64,000 bases of DNA, taken from the NCBI GenBank assembly GCA_039636795.1, contig CP143430.1:5146001-5210000 (forward strand). Reading direction: 5' to 3'. The notes beneath the pieces are model-generated. The model was given only the letters and a program-made list of their open reading frames with translations, was not told the DNA's origin and did no database searches. Position numbers and translations under genes: made by a program. This document shows, in pieces, positions 25,446 to 33,402 of the stretch (position 1 is its first letter; each line of letters begins with the position of its first letter). This stretch comes from Micrococcaceae bacterium Sec5.1. GTDB taxonomy: Bacteria; Actinomycetota; Actinomycetes; Actinomycetales; Micrococcaceae.

Positions 25446-26194
25446 GGCCGCACTCCGGATGCCGACGGAGCCAGCTCCAGCGGAGCCAGTTCCAGGCCTG
25501 CGTAATTGTTGAAGTCCTCGGCATGGATCTCCCGGAAACGCAGGATGTCGCCCGGCTTGTACGGGACCAACGGTTCCCGGCGGATGTTCAGGACTGACAA
25601 GGGGGTTTGGCCAATGACGCACCAGCCACCGGGGGCCACAGCCGGAGCGATGACCGCTTGGCGGCCGGCGACTGCAACAGCACCTGCCGGAACACTCAGC
25701 CTGGGATCTTTGAGGCGGGGTACGGGCTTGGGGAACGCAGGCCCGTCCATCATGGGCGAACCTGCAGGCGCACCCAGGCAACGAACCGTGTACGTTTTTT
25801 CGGTGTGGAGCCGGATGACTTCCTCGGTATCAATCCCCTGATACAGCGCAACGCGCTCCAGGTCCGGCCCGTAATGGCCGCCATAGACCACGGGAACATC
25901 GAACTCGCGGGGGGCCGTTGCCGGTTCTCCCGTACGTCCAATTTCAAGCAGTCCGAGTTTCACGAATGCCCGTACCTGCCGGGCGGAAACCAGAATGGGA
26001 TCGAATTCAACGAGTACCGAATCGTATGTGGGAACCGCGCCGTGAAGGCCCTCGGCGCCGCAGTTTTCCAGCCACTGGGCCAGTCCATGCACTGTAAGCC
26101 AGTTCTCTTCGCTTGCCTCCGAGATCGCGACTACACGCAGTGCGGAGTCTCCGGATTCGTAGACTTCGGTGGGGACCGTTGTAAGCACGGACAT
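25442..26194 (-). CDS. pxpB: 5-oxoprolinase subunit B (KipI/AHS1 domain)
   Basis: 250 aa from the ATG at 26194, one base after the pxpA stop. AHS1 cyclophilin-like domain: ALRVVAISEASEENWLTVHGLAQWL early on, YDSVLVEFDP, FDVPVVYGGHYGPDLERVA and a C-terminal FLGAPAGSP-like motif (CLGAPAGSP) followed by PRLSVPAGAVAVAGRQAVI. Partner of PxpC in 5-oxoprolinase; the older name KipI reflects the B. subtilis kinase inhibitor. Overlaps pxpC by 4 bases, confirming an operon. Confidence 0.93.
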   Translation of the reverse strand: MSVLTTVPTEVYESGDSALRVVAISEASEENWLTVHGLAQWLENCGAEGLHGAVPTYDSVLVEFDPILVSARQVRAFVKLGLLEIGRTGEPATAPREFDVPVVYGGHYGPDLERVALYQGIDTEEVIRLHTEKTYTVRCLGAPAGSPMMDGPAFPKPVPRLKDPRLSVPAGAVAVAGRQAVIAPAVAPGGWCVIGQTPLSVLNIRREPLVPYKPGDILRFREIHAEDFNNYAGLELAPLELAPSASGVRP

Positions 26195-26195
26195 G

Positions 26196-26984
26196 TCAGG
26201 CCGCCTTCCTCTTGGCATGCATGACCTCGGCGAGCGGGGCGAGGCGGACACCCGCTGAGACGAGCTCCGAGCGGATCAAGCGGGCGAGTTTTACGGCACC
26301 GGGGTTGTCCCCGTGCAGGAGGACGGTGTCGACGTCGATATCCATGTCCACGCCGTTGGCGCAGCGGATCTTTCCGTCGACCACCATGCGCAGGGTCCGC
26401 TCCAGGATCTCTGCGGGATCATGCAATACGGCACCGGGCTGGCTGCGGGGAACCAACGTGCCGTTCTCCTGGTAGGCGCGATCCACGATACCTACGATTG
26501 CAACACCGAGTCCGGCGGCACGGGCGGCGGTGGCCAGCTCGCCTTCCTGCGCCACGACGATGAGTTCGCTATCCACCCGCACTGCCGCCTCCGCAACAGC
26601 CTGGGCGTAGTCGGCCCGCACTGCCACCAGGTTGCCGAGCCGGCCGTGCGGCGCGAGATGGGTGACCTTCGTGCCGTGGAACGCGGCGAAACCGTTGAGC
26701 GCACCCAACTGGTAAAGCAGATCGTTCTGAACCTCGCTGGCGGAAAGGGCCATATCGCGCCGGCCGAAACCTCGCAGGTCCGGGAAGCTCGGATGCGCAC
26801 CGATGCCAACCCCACGGCGAACACATTCAGCAACAGTGGTTGCCATAATGTCCGGATCACCGGCGTGGAACCCGCACGCAATATTGGCACTTGTGACGAT
26901 CTCCAGGAGGTCGGAGTCGTCGCCAATGGTGTAGGCGCCAAATCCCTCTCCGAGATCCGCTACAAGATCAATTGTCGGGTTCAC
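26196..26984 (-). CDS. pxpA: 5-oxoprolinase subunit A (LamB/YcsF family)
   Basis: 262 aa; the family is about 250 aa. Motifs: DLVADLGEGFGAYTIGDDSDLLEIVTSANIACGFHAGDP at the N-terminus (D-x-N-E-x-x-G-type start, here DLGEGFG), GVGIGAHPSFPDLRGFGRR and VLLHGDNPGAVKLAR near the end. It is the catalytic TIM-barrel-like part of the PxpABC 5-oxoprolinase. First gene of the leftward operon pxpA-pxpB-pxpC-transporter-SDR, with the divergent LysR gene at 27282. GAAAGAGAATC lies just before the ATG. Confidence 0.94.
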   Translation of the reverse strand: MNPTIDLVADLGEGFGAYTIGDDSDLLEIVTSANIACGFHAGDPDIMATTVAECVRRGVGIGAHPSFPDLRGFGRRDMALSASEVQNDLLYQLGALNGFAAFHGTKVTHLAPHGRLGNLVAVRADYAQAVAEAAVRVDSELIVVAQEGELATAARAAGLGVAIVGIVDRAYQENGTLVPRSQPGAVLHDPAEILERTLRMVVDGKIRCANGVDMDIDVDTVLLHGDNPGAVKLARLIRSELVSAGVRLAPLAEVMHAKRKAA

Positions 26985-27143
26985 GTGATTCTCTTTCCGT
27001 GATTGTTATTTCGTAGGGAGAAAAGCGGGCAACTGTCTCCGCAGGGGATAAATAAATTCCAGGGAATACCCTGCGATTTCTACAATCCGCGTCGCGGCCT
27101 GAAGTTCTTCCAAAAGTCTCGCACCGCCCAACGACGTTGCACA

Positions 27144-27184
27144 AAGACCTAATAGCTATCCCGTAATAGCTCTCCGTTATGACG
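27144..27184. promoter_or_regulatory. bipartite LysR-type motif in the pxpA-lysR intergenic region
   Basis: AAGACCTAAT at 27144-27153 and TTATGACG at 27177-27184, 33 bases apart start to start. The same two half-motifs with the same spacing occur at 30789-30829 upstream of the aminotransferase-RraA operon. Between them lie two TAATAGCT copies. Likely binding site of the adjacent LysR regulator; this is inference from position and repetition. Confidence 0.65.
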
Positions 27185-27281
27185 TGGACCACCCTGTACT
27201 GTGGCGTGGGTCCCAGTGCTGCCGGATAGAATTTCCTTATGGCATGCCACCCGGGGACGTGGCCCCTCCAGGAAGGCAGAC

Positions 27282-28226
27282 ATGGATACGCGCAAACTCG
27301 CATACTTCGTGCAAATCGTTGACTCCGGGAGCATCACCAAGGCAGCTGCTGCCCTCCATGTTGCCCAGCCGGCCCTTAGTCAACAGGTGTCTGCGCTGGA
27401 AAACGACCTCAAGCAGCGCCTGCTGATCCGCAGCAAGCAAGGCGTTGAACCCACCGCGGCGGGACACACCCTCTATCGCCACGCCCAGTCGATTCTGCGC
27501 CTGGTTGAACAGGCCCGGCAGGACGTGGCATCCTCAGGAGCCGCCCCCTCCGGCAGGGTCTCCATCGCGATCGCGCCCTACAGCATGGCGTCGAGCCTCA
27601 CGCCCAGGATCATCAGCGAAGTCGGCCGACGCTACCCGGACATCGTGCTCCATTTAACCGAAATTTTCGGCGGCGTCCTGAGCGAGGCCATCAAGAACGG
27701 ACGCCTGGACATGGCGCTGATCTATGAGCCGGGAAAGATCCGGGGCGTGCAATTTACCACCATGATCGTCGAAGACCTCCACCTGGTGGTCCACCCTGAT
27801 GTGGATGTCAACCACGGCAAGGACATAGTCACTCTTGCGGAAGCGAGCACGGTGGGCCTGTTCCTTCCGGAGAAGAACCACACTTTGCGCCAAATCATCG
27901 AGAAGGGCCTTGCAGATCACGAGCTACCGCTCCGCCTGGTGGGCGAAGTGGAGTCCGTCCCCTCCTTGACCAGACTCATCCAGGCAAACCTTGGCGGCAC
28001 GGTCCTGCCCAAGTCTGCAGCCGATGCCCTCTTCCCGGACCAGGACTTCAAGGTGCTGCGGATCGTTGAGCCCGGGCTGCAAAGCAAAATCGCCCTCTGC
28101 ACTCCGGACCACGAGCCACTGTCCGAAGCCGCGTCGGCGGTGCTCTTGGTGGTCAAGGAGATGCTGCATCAACAACTCATCAGCAAGTACGGCGCCGACC
28201 CCGTGCAGTTGCCGGCCCATCCATAA
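27282..28226 (+). CDS. LysR-family transcriptional regulator (Nac-like)
   Basis: 314 aa from the ATG at 27282, which follows AGGAAGG. N-terminal wHTH: MDTRKLAYFVQIVDSGSITKAAAALHVAQPALSQQVSALE, with K-Q-x-L-I-R-S-K-Q-G following. The C-terminal LysR-substrate domain spans about 90-300. It is divergent from pxpA, and a bipartite motif in the gap recurs before the aminotransferase gene at 30704, so it probably regulates both operons. The effector might be 5-oxoproline or glutamate, but this is inferred from gene order alone. Confidence 0.93.
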   Translation: MDTRKLAYFVQIVDSGSITKAAAALHVAQPALSQQVSALENDLKQRLLIRSKQGVEPTAAGHTLYRHAQSILRLVEQARQDVASSGAAPSGRVSIAIAPYSMASSLTPRIISEVGRRYPDIVLHLTEIFGGVLSEAIKNGRLDMALIYEPGKIRGVQFTTMIVEDLHLVVHPDVDVNHGKDIVTLAEASTVGLFLPEKNHTLRQIIEKGLADHELPLRLVGEVESVPSLTRLIQANLGGTVLPKSAADALFPDQDFKVLRIVEPGLQSKIALCTPDHEPLSEAASAVLLVVKEMLHQQLISKYGADPVQLPAHP

Positions 28227-28349
28227 CAAACACTTATCCGGACAGACAGCTTTGGTCTTATTCAGCAGCGTTTTAATTTCCTAGTATCGAATTAGCAAGA
28301 AATTCGAAGCAGCTCACGGATTCCGCGGGCAAGTTCAAAGGAAACAACG

Positions 28350-28571
28350 GTGAAAAGGATCAGCACAACCGGATGGGTTTCGAATCCAACCCGCGGAACA
28401 ATGAGCGCCCGAACAGGATTTCACTGCCCACGAAATGGCTTTTGGCGTCCGACCGGCGGCATTGGTGAACCACTGTTCGTCTTTGAGGGAAGCCTGATGC
28501 CCGCCCACGCCGGCAACAGCATCGAATGGCACTTGGTGGATACCCGCCCCGGACACGCCGGACTCGACTGA
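28350..28571 (+). CDS. small hypothetical protein with CPxxGxWxP...EGSxMP motif
   Basis: 73 aa from a GTG at 28350; AAAGGAAAC lies about 9 bases upstream. The sequence reads as a genuine small protein: TGFHCPRNGFWRPTGGIGEP, then FEGSLMPAH, then SIEWHLVD. Small actinobacterial proteins with a Cys-Pro...Gly-x-Trp and 'EGSIMP' pattern exist, without known function that I can name. It stands alone after the LysR gene. A modest composition difference from neighbours is not evident. Confidence 0.5.
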   Translation: MKRISTTGWVSNPTRGTMSARTGFHCPRNGFWRPTGGIGEPLFVFEGSLMPAHAGNSIEWHLVDTRPGHAGLD

Positions 28572-28660
28572 GCCCCTCAGGCCCAAGCCTCCCGCGAAAC
28601 CCGGCCAGCCGCCGTCGTACGTCAACAAAAGTCGTACATCAACCAAATCTGCAGCACCCC

Positions 28661-28689
28661 AAGGCGCCCTGCCACTGGTAAGGCGCCTT
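28661..28689. terminator. hairpin between small gene and RraA gene
   Basis: AAGGCGCC (28661-28668) pairs with GGCGCCTT (28682-28689), followed by TCCC. It can serve the rightward small gene; no strong T tract. Confidence 0.5.
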
Positions 28690-28695
28690 TCCCAT

Positions 28696-28743
28696 GCCCG
28701 ACTGCGGCGCCGCCCGATTGCGGCCTTGCCCGATTGCGGCGTC
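28696..28743. repeat. three tandem copies of a 16-bp unit
   Basis: Units GCCCGACTGCGGCGCC, GCCCGATTGCGGCCTT and GCCCGATTGCGGCGTC follow one another at 28696, 28712 and 28728. They lie between the hairpin at 28661 and the RraA stop, outside any gene. Confidence 0.8.
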
Positions 28744-28799
28744 AAGAAAGGGCCGGCCGCAACGCCTCTCACGACGCGCGACCGGCCCACTGCAGACGG

Positions 28800-29474
28800 T
28801 TAGTCTTCGACCAGGAGGCCCTTCTCCTTGAGCTTCTCCGCCAGGCCGCAGAGCTCAATGGTGTTGCCGCCATCGTGGTACAGCTTGATGAGTTCACGCT
28901 CATGGTCGTCGCGGGCCTGGGACAAAGCGATGACTTCCTCGGCCTCCTCAAGGCGGACAACCACCACGCCGTCAGCGTCACCGCGCAGGATGTCGCCGGG
29001 ATAGATGATTTCGTCGCCGAAGATGAGTGGATGATTGATCGGGCCGAGCGTTTCCTTAACCGTGCCTTTGATACTGATACTGCCGGAGAAGACCGGCAAG
29101 CCGAGTTCGATCAGGTCCTGGGTGTCGCGCACGCCGGAATCGGTGACCATCGCGGCAATGCCCTTGGCCTTCATGGCGTTGCCGAGAACGTCGCCGAAAG
29201 TGCCGGCCTCAGCCATTTCCTTGGCACTCACAAGGACCACGTCGCCGGCCTGTGCATAGTGGATGGCGACCTGGAGCATCAGGTTGTCCTGCGGTGCACA
29301 AGCGACCGTGACGGCCGGTCCGCAGAACGACATGGAGCGGTCGATCGGTTTGATCCTGGAGCTCAAAGCTCCTCGACGGCCCTGTGCCTCGTGAATGGTC
29401 GCCGAGGAAAAGGCAGCGAGGCGGCTGACAACGTCGGCGGCCGGGCGCTCGAACTTGGTCTTAACGTGGATCAT
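28800..29474 (-). CDS. RraA-family aldolase/decarboxylase (4-carboxy-4-hydroxy-2-oxoadipate aldolase-like)
   Basis: 224 aa from the ATG at 29474. RraA-fold class II pyruvate aldolase: the substrate/metal motif DSGVRD (residues 112-117), with Arg and Asp used by HMG/CHA aldolases, and GDILRGDADGVVVVRLEEAEEV near the C-terminus. Members split 4-hydroxy-4-methyl- or 4-carboxy-2-oxoacids, and commonly decarboxylate oxaloacetate to pyruvate. It directly follows (22 bases) an aspartate-type aminotransferase, whose product can be oxaloacetate, so an oxaloacetate decarboxylase role is attractive though unproven. Confidence 0.86.
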   Translation of the reverse strand: MIHVKTKFERPAADVVSRLAAFSSATIHEAQGRRGALSSRIKPIDRSMSFCGPAVTVACAPQDNLMLQVAIHYAQAGDVVLVSAKEMAEAGTFGDVLGNAMKAKGIAAMVTDSGVRDTQDLIELGLPVFSGSISIKGTVKETLGPINHPLIFGDEIIYPGDILRGDADGVVVVRLEEAEEVIALSQARDDHERELIKLYHDGGNTIELCGLAEKLKEKGLLVED

Positions 29475-29495
29475 TTTCAAAATCTTTCTGTGTGC

Positions 29496-30704
29496 TTAGG
29501 AAAGTGCGTTGATGGCGTCGCGGATCGAGTCCACGCCGGCGTTGATGGTCTCCAGCGATGTCGCGAAGGAGATCCGGAAGTAGGGGCCCAGACCGTAAGC
29601 CGAGCCCTGAATGACAGCGACGCGGGCAGCGTCCAGCAGGTACAGCGTGAAGTCCTGGTCGTTCTCGATGACTTTGCCGTTGGGCGTGGTCTTGCCGATG
29701 ACGCCCAAGCAGTTCACGTAGGCGTAGAAGGCACCCTCTGCCGGAGCAACGGAAAGCCCATTGATGGCGTTCAGACCCTCGACGGCGGCGTCCCGGCGTT
29801 TGCGGTACACCTCCACGCTGTCGCGGACGAAGGATTGATCTCCGTTGAGCGCCGCTGCGGCCGCGGCCTGGCTGATGGACGACGGGCACGAGGACGTCTG
29901 CGATTGCAGTTTGTTCATGGCCGCGATCAAAGGGGCCGGGCCGACGCCGTAGCCAAGGCGCCAGCCGGTCATTGCATAGGCCTTGGAGACGCCGTTGACC
30001 AGGAGGATCCGGTCCTTGAGCGCCGGCACAGCCGTGACCAGGCTGGTGACGCGGCCATCGCCGAAGTGGATTTCGTCGTAGATTTCGTCCGTGAGGATAA
30101 GGACGTGCGGGTGCTCCTCAAGGACGGCTCCGAGTGCCTGCAGTTCCTCGCGGGAATACACGGCGCCGGTCGGGTTGGACGGAGCGTTGAGGATGAGCCA
30201 CTTTGTTTTGGGGGTGATGGCTTTTTCCAGGGCAGCCGGGGTCAGTTTGAAGCCTGTATCTTCCCCGCACGGGACGATCACGGGGGTGCCGTCGTTGGCC
30301 AGGACCATGTCTGGATAGGAAACCCAGTACGGCGCCGGGACGATCACTTCGTCGCCTGCATTGAGCGAGGCCATGAGCGCAACGTAGAGGACCTGCTTGG
30401 CACCCCCACCCACGGTCAACTGGTTCGGTTCGTAGTGGTGGCCAGTGTGATTTTCGATCTTGCGCAGGATGGCGGTCTGCAGCTCGGGCGTCCCGGTCAC
30501 CGAGGTGTACTTGGTCTCGCCGGCCTTGATCGCCTCGATGGCTGCGGCCTTGATGTGGTCAGGGGTGTCGAAGTCCGGCTCGCCGACGGTCAAGTCGATG
30601 ATTGGGATGCCTTCAGCTTTTAGTTCGCGGACGCGGGCGGCGGCCGCAACGCTGGCTGAGGACTTGATGCGGGTGACCCTCGACGCCGGCAGGTAGTCGG
30701 ACAT
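29496..30704 (-). CDS. aspartate-type PLP aminotransferase (class I)
   Basis: 402 aa from the ATG at 30704, which follows GGAGGAG; an upstream start at 30749 has no such site. Motifs: LTVGEPDFDTPDHIKAAA, YTSVTGTPELQ, the cofactor region NAPSNPTGAVYS, LTDEIYDEI (Asp for pyridine N), and the lysine loop LLVNGVSKAYAMTGWRLGYG. It belongs to the Ib aspartate/prephenate aminotransferase group and transfers amino groups between aspartate/glutamate-type acids in the cytoplasm. First gene before the RraA enzyme; the promoter carries the motif shared with pxpA. Confidence 0.92.
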   Translation of the reverse strand: MSDYLPASRVTRIKSSASVAAAARVRELKAEGIPIIDLTVGEPDFDTPDHIKAAAIEAIKAGETKYTSVTGTPELQTAILRKIENHTGHHYEPNQLTVGGGAKQVLYVALMASLNAGDEVIVPAPYWVSYPDMVLANDGTPVIVPCGEDTGFKLTPAALEKAITPKTKWLILNAPSNPTGAVYSREELQALGAVLEEHPHVLILTDEIYDEIHFGDGRVTSLVTAVPALKDRILLVNGVSKAYAMTGWRLGYGVGPAPLIAAMNKLQSQTSSCPSSISQAAAAAALNGDQSFVRDSVEVYRKRRDAAVEGLNAINGLSVAPAEGAFYAYVNCLGVIGKTTPNGKVIENDQDFTLYLLDAARVAVIQGSAYGLGPYFRISFATSLETINAGVDSIRDAINALS

Positions 30705-30788
30705 GTCTCCTCCAGGAATGTGGAACCATGGACGCGCGGATTCACGCATCCCCTTTTTCGAGACTAGGGATTCGCGAGCGCTGTGGAT

Positions 30789-30829
30789 AAGACCTAATGT
30801 GCGTGGATCTATAAGGCACTCTTATGACG
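30789..30829. promoter_or_regulatory. second copy of the bipartite LysR-type motif
   Basis: AAGACCTAAT at 30789-30798 and TTATGACG at 30822-30829, again 33 bases apart, 85-125 bases before the aminotransferase ATG. An inverted repeat ATAAG-N5-CTTAT (30811-30825) lies in its right half, fitting a LysR T-N11-A box. Confidence 0.65.
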
Positions 30830-30901
30830 CGCGGCCCCGACCCTGCGCTCACGCGCAGCTCAACCGTTGAGGGTCCGGCCTATAACGGGTAGAACGGAAG
30901 C

Positions 30902-31276
30902 ATGACCGACGTGAACTCGTGGATGAGCCAATACATAAGCGCGTGGACCTCGAACGATCCCGACGACATCCGGGCATTGTTCACTGAGGACGCCATCTAT
31001 TACGACAGGCCGAACACGGAATCCCCGTGGAACGGCCATGAAGAAATCGTTACAGCGTGGTTGGAGGCCGGGGATAAGCCCGATGACTGGACCTTCGAAT
31101 GGACGCTCCTTGGCCAGGACGGAGATACGGCTTTTGTCCAGGCCGTGACGACGTACCTCAACGATCAGCCCACCTACGACAACCTCTGGGTCATCCGCTT
31201 TGCCGAGGACGGCCGTGCGCGCGAATTCACTGAGTGGTATATGGCCAGGAAAGACACTCCCTCCGAACCCAGCTAG
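30902..31276 (+). CDS. SnoaL/NTF2-like family protein
   Basis: 124 aa. Cone-shaped NTF2-like fold pattern: WMSQYISAWTSNDPDDIRALFTEDAIYYDRP at the N-terminus, then GHEEIVTAWLE and NLWVIRFAEDGRAREFTEWYM at the C-terminus. Usual for small-molecule-binding or isomerase-like domain proteins; catalytic role unknown. The start has a short GGAAG before the ATG. Divergent from the aminotransferase operon. Confidence 0.87.
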   Translation: MTDVNSWMSQYISAWTSNDPDDIRALFTEDAIYYDRPNTESPWNGHEEIVTAWLEAGDKPDDWTFEWTLLGQDGDTAFVQAVTTYLNDQPTYDNLWVIRFAEDGRAREFTEWYMARKDTPSEPS

Positions 31277-31288
31277 TACGAAAGCAGT

Positions 31289-31319
31289 GCGGGTGAGGAT
31301 GGCCAGCCCGCTCACCCGC
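31289..31319. terminator. hairpin between convergent genes
   Basis: GCGGGTGAG (31289-31297) pairs with CTCACCCGC (31311-31319) between the NTF2-like gene stop and the lipoprotein stop. No T tract, so termination is inferred from position. Confidence 0.6.
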
Positions 31320-31327
31320 CACCCGAG

Positions 31328-31774
31328 TCAGTAGCGGGATGGCTTGCTGACCAGGACATTCTCGTGGACCTGGGTCCAGCCCCGGTATTCCGGTCGGTTG
31401 GCGTCGACGCCGTCGTTGATGAGCTTCGCCTCTGTACCATCCCCGCCGGAGATGGTGACGATCTGCTCGCTTGTCGCGACCGCTGCGCAACCCGCCCTCC
31501 ACCGCTCCGGGAGTCCTACAGGTACCGCAATCAAACAGACAGTCCCGGAAGTGGAACTTTTAGCCCCGTAGTACTTCACGTCGTCGTACGTTGCCAGCAA
31601 CCGGGCTGTCCCGGCCTCGACGTTCAGATCCACGCCGGTAAGGCTCACGGACTCCGGAAGCTTGTCCTCCGCTGACGCTTCCCGGTCCAGGGCTTTCAAC
31701 CCGGCCTGAGCCGAACAACCAGTCAGCCCCAGTGCGGCGACCACGGAAAACACAGCTATCGCACGACGATTCAT
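31328..31774 (-). CDS. hypothetical lipoprotein
   Basis: 148 aa. Lipoprotein signal MNRRAIAVFSVVAALGLTGC with lipobox LTGC (Cys20). The rest is a small soluble domain (LTGVDLNVEAGTARLLATYDDVKYYGAKSS, CLIAVPVG, GCAAV) with two more Cys in about positions 80-96 that could form a disulphide. Family not recognised. It lies at the downstream edge of the hpa cluster, in the same direction, upstream of its own stop at 31328; no functional link is apparent. Confidence 0.82.
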   Translation of the reverse strand: MNRRAIAVFSVVAALGLTGCSAQAGLKALDREASAEDKLPESVSLTGVDLNVEAGTARLLATYDDVKYYGAKSSTSGTVCLIAVPVGLPERWRAGCAAVATSEQIVTISGGDGTEAKLINDGVDANRPEYRGWTQVHENVLVSKPSRY

Positions 31775-31825
31775 AGCGCTGCCCCCTCAGGCTCTGGTTC
31801 GTCGAGCCTAACCCATCCGGGAACG

Positions 31826-32629
31826 TCAGTAGCTGTCGCGTTCCGCCGTTTCAGACACGGGAATGAACGTCTCCGCGTACCGTTCGGACGCCCGCGCCAG
31901 GACAGAAACATCGGCGCCTACCAGTACAAAGGAGGCACCGGCGTCGAGATAGGCGCGCGCGGTGGACTCGTTGAAGGCGTTCACGCCTGCTGGCTTGCCG
32001 GCCGCTTTGGCGGCCTCGAGGCAATGCTCGACGACGGCCCTCACCAAGGGATTTTCCTGCTGTCCCAGCAGGCCCATGGAGGCTGCGAGGTCCGAGGGGC
32101 CAAGGAAGATGCCGTCCACGCCGTCGACGGCCAGGATCTCCTCCACGGCCGAAGCCGCTGCCTCTGATTCAATCTGAACCGTGAGGCTGATCGATTCTGA
32201 AGCCGCAGCAAGGTAGTCAGGAACGCGGTTCCAGCGCGAAGCCCTGGCCAATGCCGAACCCACACCGCGAACGCCCAGCGGCGGATAGCGGACGGCGGAA
32301 ACTGCGGACGCCGCTTCGAACGCGGAATTCACCATGGGAATCAGGAGATTCTGCACGCCGAGGTCAAGGTATTGCTTGATGACTACGGTGTCGTTGACCG
32401 GCGGCCGGACCATGGCCTGGACGGGGTAGCCACTTACGGCGTGGAGTTGCGCGAGGATCGATTCAAGGCCATTGGGACTGTGCTCGGCGTCGATCAACAG
32501 CCAGTCCAGCCCGGATCCCGCACAGACCTCAGCCACCAACGGACTACCCGAACAGACCCACATGCCAGCCAACGGACGGCCAGCCTCCGAGAGGGCTGAA
32601 TAGAACGTGGGGTTCAGTCGAAATTGCAT
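31826..32629 (-). CDS. hpaI: HpcH/HpaI aldolase (4-hydroxy-2-oxoheptane-1,7-dioate aldolase)
   Basis: 267 aa. TIM-barrel class II pyruvate aldolase: GMWVCSGSPLVAEVCAGSGLDWLLIDAEHSPNG (with the metal-site acids), MVRPPVNDTVVIKQYLDLGVQNLLIPMV, VQIESEAA and DGIFLGPSDLAASMG. It cleaves 4-hydroxy-2-oxoheptanedioate to pyruvate and succinate semialdehyde at the end of homoprotocatechuate meta-cleavage. The ATG at 32629 lies 16 bases inside the hpaH end, so it is translationally coupled. Last gene of the hpa cluster. Confidence 0.93.
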   Translation of the reverse strand: MQFRLNPTFYSALSEAGRPLAGMWVCSGSPLVAEVCAGSGLDWLLIDAEHSPNGLESILAQLHAVSGYPVQAMVRPPVNDTVVIKQYLDLGVQNLLIPMVNSAFEAASAVSAVRYPPLGVRGVGSALARASRWNRVPDYLAAASESISLTVQIESEAAASAVEEILAVDGVDGIFLGPSDLAASMGLLGQQENPLVRAVVEHCLEAAKAAGKPAGVNAFNESTARAYLDAGASFVLVGADVSVLARASERYAETFIPVSETAERDSY

Positions 32630-33399
32630 GTCACGACTCCCAAAGGTCCGTAGTCCGCGTGTACGGTATCACCTTTGTACACCCACATGGGGCGAGTAAA
32701 CGAGCCCGCAAGGATAATATCTCCGGCCTTCATCGAGTCCCCGTGGGCGGCGATCTTATTGGCCAACCAGTGGACGCCATTGGCCGGGTGATCCAGCACT
32801 CCGGCTGCCACTCCGGTCTCTTCCACAGTCTGGTTTTTGTACAGAATCGCGGAGACCCAGCGGAGGTCGACGGCGTCGGGACGCACTGGTCGGCCTCCTA
32901 TCACCATGGCCCCCATGGCGGCATTGTCCGAGATGGTGTCCACGATGGTCCGGCCCTCCATTTCGATCCTGGAGTCCAGGATTTCGAGGGCCGGAACAAC
33001 GTAGTCGGTTGCGTTGAGGACATCGAAAATCGTGCAGCCAGGGCCCTTGAGCCCGTCCTTCAGGACGAATGCGAGCTCCACCTCGACGCGAGGGTGCGTG
33101 TACTGGTCCCATTGCACGGAGCAGCCGGTTTCGAGGACCATGTCATCGAAGATCGCCCCGTAGTCCGGCTCGGTGATACCGGTAGCGGCCTGCATTGCTT
33201 TGGACGTGAGGCCGATCTTGCGCCCCACCAACGTTCGCCCAGCTTCCTCGTTCCGTCGCCGCCACAACTGCTGGACGGCATAGGAATCCTCCACCGTCAT
33301 GTCAGGGTAGCGGGCGGTGAGGCGCGGCACCGGTTTGCGCTTCCGGCCGGCCTCGAGCAGTTCGTCGGCAATGGCTTCGATCGTCTTCGCGTCCATCAT
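32614..33399 (-). CDS. hpaH: 2-oxohept-3-ene-1,7-dioate hydratase
   Basis: 261 aa, MhpD/HpaH-like member of the FAH superfamily. Motifs: RYPDMTVEDSYAVQQLW and LVGRKIGLTSKAMQAATG, then VEVELAFVLKDGLKGPG (metal-site E-x-E) and PALEILDSRIE. It adds water to 2-oxohept-3-enedioate, giving 4-hydroxy-2-oxoheptanedioate for HpaI. The start ATG-ATG pair at 33399 lies 3 bases after the hpaD stop, so the two genes are coupled. Cytoplasmic, Mg-dependent. Confidence 0.92.
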   Translation of the reverse strand: MMDAKTIEAIADELLEAGRKRKPVPRLTARYPDMTVEDSYAVQQLWRRRNEEAGRTLVGRKIGLTSKAMQAATGITEPDYGAIFDDMVLETGCSVQWDQYTHPRVEVELAFVLKDGLKGPGCTIFDVLNATDYVVPALEILDSRIEMEGRTIVDTISDNAAMGAMVIGGRPVRPDAVDLRWVSAILYKNQTVEETGVAAGVLDHPANGVHWLANKIAAHGDSMKAGDIILAGSFTRPMWVYKGDTVHADYGPLGVVTCNFD

Positions 33400-33402
33400 G
33401 GT

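Noticed and set aside
28734..30623. A 629-codon open frame on the plus strand
   Set aside because: It is antisense to the aminotransferase and RraA genes, which have clear families, motifs and ribosome sites; its translation shows no domain. High GC makes such antisense frames common.
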